Assembly (NCBI GenBank): GCA_022605955.1
Contig: JAKCOZ010000003.1
Location: forward strand, 48,236,179-48,300,178
Direction: 5' to 3'
Source: Rallus limicola
Taxonomy: Eukaryota; Chordata; Aves; Gruiformes; Rallidae
DNA: 64,000 bases
How positions within the stretch are numbered: position 1 is the stretch's first letter; each line of letters opens with the position of its first letter. The translations under genes were made by a program, and so were the position numbers. Of this stretch, positions 51,101 through 63,100 are shown in pieces. The notes beneath the pieces were generated by a model. The model worked only from the letters and a program-made list of their open reading frames with translations. It had not been told where the DNA came from and searched no databases.

Positions 51101-54100
51101 ACAACTACTCTTCATCAAACAACAGAATTACTAGAGACCACCCAGCCCAATCTCTCATCCAGCACTTCATTCTCTCAAGGCAACAGTTAAAACTTGGTAT
51201 CTACATTTGGCATGTGGTATTACTGAACTCCTTAATTCAGTATTCACCCTATTACCGCACTGAGGTGCTCACAAAAGCTTTTCCACCTAAGCTTCTTGAG
51301 TTAAGTTAGTTGCAACACTTTCAGAATACGGTCAAGTTAGTCCACTGATAGACCTTATTATAATCAATCTCAGTCCTCTTCTTTGCTGTGCTGAATTTAT
51401 CTGGACTTCCACCCAGTTTAGCAAAAATAACAGCTACATTAACTTGAATTTTCTTTCTGTTAACTATCAGCACCATTACAGAATATTACTTTTTACTTGT
51501 ACCTGGTCTTCTAGCCAACTGACCAAGGTATCCTTACCTTTCAGCTGAGATACCTTCACCTTTCCAACAGCTAGCCAGACAAGTGACAGGCTTGCTTCCT
51601 GCTGTTCAGCCATCCAGCTTAAGAGCGGCAAGTACTATCACCCAGCTGTTTGTAAGATTTACAGACCAACACTGTACTGTATGAAAGTGACAAAGGAACT
51701 CAGACTTTGATCAGGACAGAGATTATGTATGATGTCACTATCAGAACTTTTGGATGGCTCCAATGGAGAGAAATGGCACAAGAATCACCTACTTACTGTC
51801 CTCCAAGACTAAACTTATGTGAAAGGCAAACACCAGCAGCCCAACAAGAAATTATGTTCTAGCAGGCATCATATAGAACTCACTGTAAAACATCTTATTT
51901 TTATTATTTCAGCTTTGTAGATTTTCCTATAAAGCGTCATTAGTAAGAGACATGGCGAAATTGGTACTTAAAGCTAGGATGGTGCCTCACTGACCTGTCA
52001 AGTCAAAAAAAAGCATGAAAAATTTCCAAACAAACCTGCTGGAGCTACGAGATCTTCTTGAAGAGCTATAGCTTCTTGGGGGTGTTCTGGATCTCTTCTC
52101 TTTCTTCTTTTTATCATCTCTCTCTTTTTCTCTTTCTCGATCCTTCTCCTTATCACCATCTTTTTCCTTTTCTCTGTCTCTGTCCTTATCTTTGTCTCCT
52201 CCTTTGTCCTTATCTCCCTCCTTATCCTTGATCTTCTCTCTGTCTTTCTCTCCTTCTTTCTCACTATCTTCCTTTTCCTTGTTCTGGTCTACATCTTCCC
52301 TGTCTTTTTCCTTCTCCTTATCTTTCTCCTTTTCCCTGTCTTTGTCCCTATCCCTATCTTTATCCTTGTCCCTGTCCCTATCCCTGTCTTTGTCTCTGAC
52401 TCTCTCTCTATCTTTGTTTCGCTCTTTATCTCTATCCTTGTCCTTCTCTCTGTTTCTCTCCTTATCTCGATCTCTTTCCCTGTCCTTGTCTCTGTCTCGG
52501 TCTCTCTCCTTCTCTTTGTCTCTGTCTCTCTCCTTTTCTTTGGCCTTTTCTTTTTCCTTGACCTTTTCTTTGTCTCTTTTCTTGTCCCTGTGAAAAGTCA
52601 AATACAAATGCATTAACTCATCTTTGAACCTACCAATTAAACGACAAGCAACTCTTTAACATGTATTAATAAGGTAAATTATGCATCTGTGCTGAAAAAT
52701 AATTATTCCATATTTTATTTTTCCACCCCTGTTCAGCATGAAGTTCATGTAGCTAGAAAAATACTGGAAACAAACTTGGAAAAGGGAAAGTTAAGGACCA
52801 TGTTATTTCACCTTCAGATTGTTTCTCTTCAACTGACAGTTGTGTTTTTATACATATGTAAACTTTCTACACTTAGTCAGAAGCAAGACAAACTCCACCA
52901 CCTGTAAATCCACTCCTTACTGAAACTGTGTCCACATTAAATGGACTGCAGAGTAACCAACCACCCCCACCTGAATAATGACAAATGACAGAAGTCTTTA
53001 CAGTATTCTCTCTCACCAATGTTTTGGAACTGCTTGGAAGTCCAACAATTAATACAGAGAAATAAAAACTGGGATAGTACTTCACCAAATGCCTTCAAAA
53101 GGCAAACATAAGGTCAACACTCAATCATCTATAATGTCATTAAGACTTAAAAAATATTGAAATATTGTTAATATAATAAAAACCAGAGGAGAGGAAAACA
53201 CAGTCAGCTTCTTTGGGACAGGCAGAATGATTCATGCTCATTAAAAGAGTGAGAAAAATTCCAACTCCTATTCTAGTTGTCAAGCCAAACAAAAATTGAT
53301 CAATTTGCAGCTCTGGCTGGAAGATCACCGTTTCGCATTCTTTGGAATTTGCTGTATGTACTGGTACTGGTGCCTATGCTGGGATTTTTAAAGATTCTCA
53401 AAGAAACTCCTTCACGCATGAGAAGTCCTCATGTGTCCATGGTAAGAGCTGCTCTGAAGAAAATTCACTCTACCCCAGCCAAAACCAGTACATTCAGCAT
53501 TAAAGTTCACTTTCTGTAACATTTACGTTCTATTATTTTGTCTCAGAGACAAAGCTTAGAGACAGGTTAAAGCACTGAGAGATTGCATCCTTTACCATCA
53601 ATTAAAATGTTTGTTAAAATTTTTTCAACAACTCTGTACTGTGTGCTAAGAAGAATGTTATCCCTTTTGAGGAATGTCACTCACCGAGAATGAGAGCGAC
53701 TCCTTGATTTCCGCCTTTCTCTAGATCTAGACCGCTTTTTCAGGGGGCTTCTGGATCTGCGTCTGTCCTTGTGTCTTGAGAGCGATCTGTTGCCAGACCT
53801 ACTTCTATATGAGTAAGGCCAGAAGAAAAATATTTTAATACTGAAAAACATTTTAATCATTGAAATTTCATTAAAAATAGGTCACCCAACCAAGGCAAAA
53901 AAATAGACCTTGAATAAATTTTACATTGTAGAGATTAAAACGTTTGCAGTGTTTCAGAAAATAGTAAAACAGGGAAGTAGTGACTATAGTTTCATCTTAG
54001 GGATGCAGGTGCCTCAACCAATTAAGACTGGTATGTTCTCACAACTGACAGCAGCAGTGGTAAAGCATATTAAGAAATCCAAAAAACTGTAACTATCAAC

Positions 54101-57100
54101 AGTTGTTGAAAGCGTGTGTTTTCCACAAGTGGAAAAATGCAAGTTCGTCTTTAAATTTCAGTCTAGTTTGTTTCAATGCAAAATAATACTAGGATTACTA
54201 GAGTGGTATATAAGGGATTTTGTTTCCAATTTGTGCTGAAAACAGTGATGCAAATTCAGGGATGTTTTAGGTAATTAACTTACTTAGTTGCTGGTCACAA
54301 CGGTGTTGTGTTTGTTCACATGGCTGTGGTATGTAAACCTGTACTTACTGTACATATTCCCTGCAGTGCTGCTTATCACCTCTAGGAAAAGGGTCAAGTT
54401 TCCATTTTGCTGTAGTATGTGATGCTGACATATGGTATGATAACATCACTGGTCATGGGGTTAAGTTTGTCTTTGCAGGTGTTACTGCTGTCATGCCCAT
54501 ACCTTGCAATTCAGTAGTAACTGCAGTCAATCTATGGGGAACACGGTGGGGAGATTCTAAATATCCTTGGGATGTTCAAACCAGCATGCTTCTAGTGCTG
54601 ACTCCTGAAGTTATTTCAGGTCTTGTTTAAGGTTACAAAAAATTGGTTTAAGAATTCAAGTGAGGTTGGGTAGTTATAGGTAGCATGGCATGTGGGAGAA
54701 TATTGGCAGATATGCATCTGTCGTAGTTTTGCGTGGCTGGGTTCTGGTGGAGGGGGGGGCTGCAGGGGTGGCGTCTGCAAGCAGCAGCCAGAAGCTCTCT
54801 GCAGGCCCCACAGAGCAAACACCAGCCGGCTCAAGTCCAGACCTGCAGCTGACCAAGGCCGAGCCCATCAGCGACAGTCACAGTGCCTCTGGGAATCACA
54901 TTTAGGAGAGAAAAATATGCAGGCAGCTGCTTTTTGCCACCAGAGAAGGGAGTGAGAAGATGTAAGAGACTCTGCAGACATCAAGGCCAGTGAAGGGAGT
55001 GGGGAAGAGACACCCCAAGTGCCGGAGAGAAAGATGCCCCTGCAGCCGGTGGAGAAACCCATGGTGGAGCAGGTGTCCCCCCAGAGCCCATGGAGAAAGC
55101 TGAGACCCCACCTGTAGCATGTGGAGAGGCCCCACGCTGGATGAAGCAGGTGGAGACACAGAGAAGACACTGTGACCCATGTTGGAACAAGCCCCTGCCA
55201 GCACTTGCAGCCCATGGAGAGAGATAGAAACACAGGGGTGAGTGAGCGAGACACCCACACGGGAGCAAGTTTGTTGGGGGGTGGCTTGTGACCCTGTGGA
55301 GGACCAGGCTGGAGCTGTCTGGTTCTGAGAGACGTTCTGTGGTTTATGACTGTGCCCCATAGCAGTGACCCACACTGGGGCAGCTGGTGAAGAGCTGAAG
55401 CCCCATGGGACAGGACTGACATTGGAGAATTCTGTGGAGGACTGTCTCCCATGGGTGGGACCCCATGTTGGAGCAGCAGAAGAGTGTCAAGAATGCCATC
55501 CCCCCAGCCACAGTGGGGGGGAAGAAGGGAGCAAAATCATGACTAAAGTCTAATAAGAAGGGAGGGGTGGGTGGGAGGTAGAGGTGTTTTAAGATCTGGA
55601 CAAGGAAAACAGCTCATGAGGAACTGACTGAAACCCCATTCTTCCCATTCCCTGCCCCACCCTGTGCCACAATGAGGAGGGAGAAGGGAGAAACCATGAC
55701 CAAAGTGAAGCCTGCTAAGAAGGGAGAGGTGGGAGGACATGCTTTAAGATCTGGCCCCACTTCTCATTACCTGACTCTGGTACCAGTCACTGGGTGTGCA
55801 GTGCAGTGTCATAAATTAGAGTTTTCTTTCCTTTATTCTGTGTTGAGTGTTTTACCCGTGATGCGAATTGTGGAATGATCTCTCCCGGTCCTTGTCTCAA
55901 CTAAGCCTCCCAATATCTATTTTCTCCCCTTTCCAGCTGAAAAGGGGAGTGATAGAGCGACATTGGTGGGTGTCTGGCCTCGAGCCAGAGTTAAACCACC
56001 ACACCAGGGAATTCTCATCTCTAATGGTTTAGAAGTTAATTCCCAAACAACCACAGGACACTGATAAAGTAATAGAATATTTGAAAGGAAAAGTGCCACT
56101 CCGTTTTTCAGTTAGCACTCCCCCAGACCAAGTGGAAGACCTGAGTGTACCTATGATCCTCTTGAAGAGACTTCTAAGTAATTTTTACAATAAGTGAGTA
56201 ACAAATATCATGAGCAGAACTAGAGAAGCCCCACATCCAGCCAGGAGGAATAAAGGCACAATCAAGACTCTGTGGATCTGACAGCCTGGCATATCAGATC
56301 CACAAGAGTACAAGGCTCTACTGGACACCAGTGTACTCTGTACCCTAATGCTAACAAGTCATGAAGGGATAGAACCCCTATGTATTTTTGGTGTGACAGG
56401 GAGATCCCAGCAGCTAGCAGTACTGGAGGCTGAAATAAGTCTAACTGGGTATGAGTGGCAAAAACACCCCACATGACTGGTCCAGAAGCTCCATGCATCC
56501 TGGACATAAGACTGCCTCAGAAGGTATTTCAAGGACATAAAAGACTGCTGGTGGGGTGGGCTTTTGGCATAACTGCCTTTGAGACAGAGGAATTTGAATA
56601 GTTGTCTACTCTGCTCTGTGTCTCAGAAAAACAGGTGCCAATTACTACCACTACAGAACACCAACAGCAGTATCTCACCAACCCGGACTCCCTGATTCTC
56701 ATCCACGAGCTGATTTGTCAACTGCAGAGCCAGGGGTTCATCAGCAGAACCCTCTGACCCTTTAAAAGTCCCATACAGCTAGTGCAGAAGTCCAGTTAAG
56801 AGTGAGTCAAATGAAGAGTGGAGGCTGACAACGGACTATTGTGGCCTGAATGAAGTCACGGCACCCCTAAGTGCTGCCATGCCGGCCGTGCTGGAACTTC
56901 AGTGTGAACTGGAGTCAGTGGCAGCCAAGTGGTACGAATGCCACAGCTGCTATTGCTAATGCTTTTTTCTCTCAACCCCTCTGGCAGCAGAGTGCAGGCC
57001 ACAGTTTGCTTTAACTTGGAAGGGTGGCATGTACACCTGGAATCCACTGCCCCAGAGGTGGGAACACAGTCCCACCATTTGCCAGACTGCAAAGGGTGAA

Positions 57101-60100
57101 GCTCCAGAGGACTTGCAGTACATTGATGACATGGGTAACATAGCAGAAGTTTTTTGTGAAAAGGAAGAAAATAGTTCTAATCCTTCTGAAAGCTGGTTTT
57201 ACCATAAAGCAAAGTAAGGTGAAGGGACTTGCCCAGAAGATGCAGTTTTTAGGAAGAAAATGGCAGGACAGGCATTGTTAAATCCCAATGGATGAGATCA
57301 ACAACATAGCAACTATGTCTCCAACTAGCAAAACAAGAACACAAGCTTTAAGCATTGCGGGTTTCTGGAGAATGTACAGTCTGTCTGTAAGCCCTCTCCA
57401 TCAGGTGGCACAGAAGAACAAGCAGTGACAAACATTTAAATAAATCAAACAGGAAATAGTCCATGCAGGAGCCTTTGAGCCGATCCGGGCAGAACCGAAT
57501 GTAAAGAAAGTGCTCTACACCACAGCTGGGGAGAATCACCCTACCTGGAGTCTCTGGCAGAAAGCCCCAGGGGGGACTCCAGGTCAACCCCTGGGGTTTT
57601 GGAGTCAGCTACAGAGGATCCAAGGCCCACTGCACTCCAACTGAGAAAGAGATATAGGCAGCTCACAAAGGTGTCTGAACTGCTTTGGAAGGTGGTTGGT
57701 ACTAAAGCCAGCACCTCCCGGCACCCTGGCTGCTGGTGCTGGGCTGGGCGTTCAAAAAGATTCCTCTCTACGCATCTACATGGAGAAAGTAGGTTGCACT
57801 GATCACACCCCGGGCTTCAACAGGAAACCCCAGTTGCCCGGGGATTCTGAAGCTGATCATGGACTTGCCAGAAGGCAAAGATTTCACAACGCTACCAGTG
57901 GAGGACGTGACATGTACTGGAGAGTCACCATCATATATATAACAAACTTCCAGAAAATGGGACAGAATATGTCCTGTTCACTGGTTGGCCCTAAAAACCA
58001 TAGAATCATCTTAAGGTTGGAAAAGACATCTAAGATGGAGTCCAACTGTCTGTCCAGTACCATCATGTCAACTAAACCATGTCCTAGAGTGCCATGTCTA
58101 CATATTTTGTGAACACCTCTAGAGATGCTGACTCCACCACTTCTCTGAGCAGCCTGTTCCAATATCTAATCACTCTTTCAGTGAAGAAATTTTTCTTAAT
58201 ATCAATATTTCACTGTCCTGGGTTCAGCTACACTTGGCAACAACTAAAAACATCACTGTGTTATCAATATTGATCTCATCCTAAATCATAAACACAGTGC
58301 TACACTAGCTCCTAGAAAGAAAACCAACTCTATCCTAGGTGAACCTAGCTGAACCCAGGACAGTCACACAGTGGGAAAGCATTCGAGGTGGAAGGCTCAA
58401 ATGACAAGTCACAGAAAGTGATGAAGGAGAAAATGAATCAAACCAGTTTGCAGAACTGAAAGCCATCTAGCTGGCTCTAAATGTCACTGATTGAGAAAAG
58501 TTTCCAATGGCCTACCCCTGAACCAATTTGTGGGTGGTAACAAATACTTTGTGGGGTTGCAGCAGTGGAAGCAGAGCAACTGGCAGTGCAGAGGGAAACC
58601 CATCTTGGCTTCCCCAGCATAGCCAAGAACTGCTGCCCAGCTAGAGAGCCTGGTTGTAAAAATGTCATGTAGATGCCCATGTAGCCAAGACTCAGGCCAT
58701 GGAGGAACATCAAAACAACCAGCAACATGGATCAGGCTGCTCAGACTGCAGTCGTTCAGGTAGACCTAGACCAGCAACGTAATGGTGAATTATTTATTTC
58801 TTGATGGGCCCATAACACTTCAGGTCATCAACGATGAGATGCAATATATAGATAGGCTTGTGATCACGGTGTGGATTTGACCGTGGACACTATCACACAG
58901 CTTATCCATGAATGTGAAACATGTGTTGCATTCAAGCACACCAGTAGTTAAAGCCCCTGTGGTGTGTTTCAATTGAAAGTAAATCTCAAAACATTTAGTA
59001 TTTAGAGGGAAAGAGAATGTGTTCAAAGGCAAAAGTTCCTGGTTACTCTGATCTGCTCAGTGTATGTCAGTAATCTTCTCTACAGGGACACTTGCCTTAT
59101 AACTTGGTAAGAAATCTCAGTAACCACCACCACACAAAAAATCCCAGTATGCTGTCTTAGTGCAAAATAAAAACCATACCTACCTGTGTTTTGAGTGCGA
59201 TCTTTTCCTTCTAGATCGGGATTTTGAACTAGACCTGGATTCTGAACGAGAATGGGAACGAGATCGACCGCCTTTTCTTTCACTGCTCTTTCCAGACTCT
59301 GAGAGGAAAAAACCACTTTGCAGTGTAAGCTCAGAACATTTAAAGATCCCAGTTAACAATCTGGCACAAGTGGAATGTACCACATATAGTGCAAGGGGCC
59401 TACTCTTTGCACATCTTCCTTCTTTGCAAATATCCTTCAGAAACATCCAAGAAAGTCATTGCATATACTCGTTGAGTGCAGCCATCCTGCAGCAGTACAC
59501 ATAAACCAGATAATTATAAACAGCTAGCTCTATTAGGAATGGGATTTATGTTGCTGCCACAATGCACAAGATCACAACATGTTCTCCTTTTGGTCTATTA
59601 TTTAATATTTTTTTTTTAATAATGAGAGAAGAATAAGTTTAGAGGGCATAACTTTGAAAATAAGCATAAATGTAAATAGTAATTCGTACTTTCTGTACTT
59701 TTAGATATTTCACTCACTGTGCAAGATCACTGTGCAAGCTTTATTCTTCAAACATTTTTTTGCAGGAGAAAGGGATGAAGAGAACAGGGTGAAAAGTTTG
59801 ATCCAAAGGCAGGGAAGTCAACAGAAACTTTAACAGTGACCTCAACAGACTTTGGTTCAGACTCTGAAGAGTTTGTTATTTCACTGAACACTGCAGAAAT
59901 GTTAGAACTATTTTTCTTCCAATCCTAGTAAACAACAGAAAATACTCACCCTTTCCTCCCAAAAAGCCCTCAAGACTCTGCACTACCTAACCTATACAAG
60001 ACAATGTCTGTGTTTGTTAATAAGAACGAAAAACCCCAACTGAAAAGGAAAAGGAGGATCTCAACTGCAAGATTAACAAATTCAGAAGTATTTTATGCTG

Positions 60101-63100
60101 TGATTTTGCAATCAGTTTAAGTCAGAACTGAAATGTCTGTCCAACCTTTCAACCCACCAACACCTTCCTCCCTGACCTGGTATCGCAGTGCTAGCAGGGA
60201 TCAGGAAACCAATCTGGATTAAAAAAGTACTTTACTGTATGTTAAGTTTTATCTCAGATTCATTCTCTGACCCCACTTGCTATAAGGATGCACAGTCTAG
60301 AGCCATCATGAAGAAGAGCACAGCACAGGAACAAAATTAACCTGCTGCAGATAAGGAAAGCATAATATTCATTCTAGCTCCCTATGACAATGAAACTATG
60401 GTATTAATGGAGATAGCTAGAGGAGAACAAAACAAAATATAAAGCATTTTCATCTAAATTTTTTTAAGTACTCCAAACTTTAAAAGCACCAACATTAGGT
60501 ATTTAGTACTAACTTTGTTTTTTTAAAACATTCAGTGAGCATGTATCATGAAATAAAACGTCAACTTCATTCCACTGCTTTGATGCCTGAACACAATTTT
60601 GATTATTTTCTTCTTTTCTGACCACATGTTGCTCACCTTTGAATACCCTTTTCCTCTGTCTGAAAATGCTCTTAAAGGTTTGTGCAAAAGTACACCTAGA
60701 AGGTATCTGTTAGGTCACAAATGTAATGTACCTACCTGGCTCAATAGCTGCAGATATGAAAGACTGCGCTTCCCTTACTCTCTTCATCACTTCCTCCAGT
60801 TCCTTGGCAGCAGCTTGTGGTGTCATTTCAGGAGGCTTCACTATCGCATTATTGGAGTGATTTATTCTGAATCAAGGAAAAAGAAAACCTTTAACTCCCA
60901 AACACTTGAAAGTGAAAATTAAAAATAACTAAGGATAGAAAACTCCTCAACTACCATGTATGACTACAAAGTTCTACAGTTTTCTCCTAATATTCATTTG
61001 TTCTAACTATCTGAAGTGTCTTTTATTGCTTTCAAGTCTTACCACTTTTATATAAATACAGCACACTATTTCTGTGTTAAACATTTTCTAGTGAAATTAT
61101 TTCCCATCAAATGTCTACTGTAAGGCCTATTGATTACACACACATATATAGAAAACTTAATTAATCCTAAAGACTTTGCAAATTCTTTCACTATTACAGC
61201 TTCCACTACCTCAAGATTAAATAGTATTTTACTCAATGCCATAAATGTTCTTCTCTCAGAGAGACTTACACCCAATCTTGAAATTCGAGTTATTAAAAAT
61301 GTTCCAGCTAGTTAACAGGTCCTTGTATGTAAAAAACACTCATCACAGCAGTCTCCTGCACATCAGCCATAAATGCATAAGTATACAAAGAAATGTCATT
61401 CCATAGTGATATGCATAATTAATTTCTTACTTCAGTGGCCTGTCTCCAAACATAACTCCATTAAAGGCAAGAGCTCGAGGTACAGAATTTTGGTCTGCAA
61501 ATTCCACAAAAGCGAATCGTGTTGGTTGCGTCTCATCCCCTGCCATTCGCACAAATTTGACTTCTCCAACTTGTTTAAAGAATTCAAGCAGCTGATCTGC
61601 TGTAGTAGTCTAGAAAGAGTCAGAGAACTCAGCTGAAGTAAAATATATAAAGAAAACCACTTATCCAATATAGCATGTAATCTAAGAGCTACAGATGCTG
61701 GAAAGATGTCTCATTGCTACTATGCAGGTGACATGAGTTTGGCCATGTTACACTAAGACATCTATTTTTTCTTCCACTTGTCTAAAGAATATGCTACAAT
61801 CTAAAAGAGTGTGACCACAAGTCCTGGGGTCCAACGTCTAGGTTAAGACGGCATTTACACAGGATTTTGCACTTTTCAAGCACCCTGTTTGAAATAATTG
61901 ATGAGGAATTTCCTTATATACCTGTGTCCAGGCTATCAACTGTGAATTTTGATCAGTTTAAAAAAATCCAAACAATGTAACAAGATTTATCTTTTATCTG
62001 TTTTTTCCCCATCCTCTAGCTTGTTTTTATCATGATGATAATACTTCAACACTATAGTAGCTACTTTGACAGTTAAAAAAACCAACACTTACATTGCCAT
62101 CAGTCAAAAACATGTATTTTCTCAATTAATTCAATAAACTGCTGGAAAGAAAGTTTGACAGACCTAACTTTCCTCTTACAGAAACTCAACTGTATTTATG
62201 CTAATTTTTCAAATTCCACCAAGACATATAATTTTATTTTACTGCACTTAGGCACAGCACAGTATTGTGGGGAACAGCTAGCTTGATCTCACGAATTCTG
62301 AGCTAACAACCCAGCTGGACATTTGTTTAGCACACACCATCCTGAACTGCTACAGCTACCTTCAGCTACAGCTTTACTTCTCTGACATCCTGCCAAAATG
62401 AATTTCACAGTCTCATCTGATCTGATTGGCACAGGAATATTCAAAATTTGAAATATCACTAGTAACCAAAAAGTGCTGGGGTTTTTGTTTCAATTCTTAC
62501 TGTCATCAACTAACAAAAACTCTTACAAGCAAGATTAGAACTCATACATTACTATTCTATACTTTCCATTAGTATTTCCATCACACACATAGAAGCTACC
62601 TGAGAATTCAAGTTTCCAACATAGACTGTTCTCCTGATTTCATCAATTTTGGATGGATCCACATTCCCCATAATTGGTGGTTGTGGTATTTCTCCCAGTG
62701 CAGTAATATTAGGGTCCAATGCTGCTGCTGGTATAGCTCCCAAAGTGCCAAGTGAAACACCAAGCTGGAAAAGACAAAACCAGAATATATTTCGCAACCA
62801 CACACTGGTGGCAGGTATTTCACTTGTTAATACCTGCCTACCTTATGCATTTCTATAAAAATAAATCTAATGAATATATGCGACAATTTAAAAACTTTAA
62901 GGTCCCAGTTGAGCACTTTTTTTGGCAAAACAAGAAATCTACCCATAAATAACCTTCTATAGTTACAGTTCTCTGCAAGCTACCAGTTAACATCTTATCA
63001 AAGAGATCAGGCCAGGGATGCAGTACATCAATCAGAAATTACAGAGGCTTGAATTTCTAATGCTTACAGTCTATCAAATTGAAAAGATGCTGCTAATGTT

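Larger units (their letters stand above)
56005..58970 (+). pseudogene. Endogenous retrovirus pol remnant (protease, RT, RNase H, start of integrase)
   Basis: Broken pol reading frames in element order. A protease-like LLDTS motif lies near 56315-56330, where the active-site DTG is altered. RT blocks lie near 56820-57140 with QYIDDM (YxDD-box) near 57115-57135. RNase H-like sequence lies near 58430-58780, and an integrase HHCC-like HECETC segment near 58900-58930. Stops and frameshifts are frequent throughout. No gag or env is recognised, and the copy stops near 58970 without a visible 3' LTR. It is interrupted by a CR1 tail and a small inverted-ended element. Confidence 0.75.

Noticed and set aside
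52192..52593. Long plus-strand Leu/Ser/Phe-rich open frame
   Set aside because: It is the antisense mirror of the SREK1 Lys/Glu/Asp/Arg exon; low complexity explains the open frame.
54868..55452. Minus-strand 194-codon open frame
   Set aside because: It lies across the repetitive ERV leader/LTR-like block and shows only its reversed repeat phrases.
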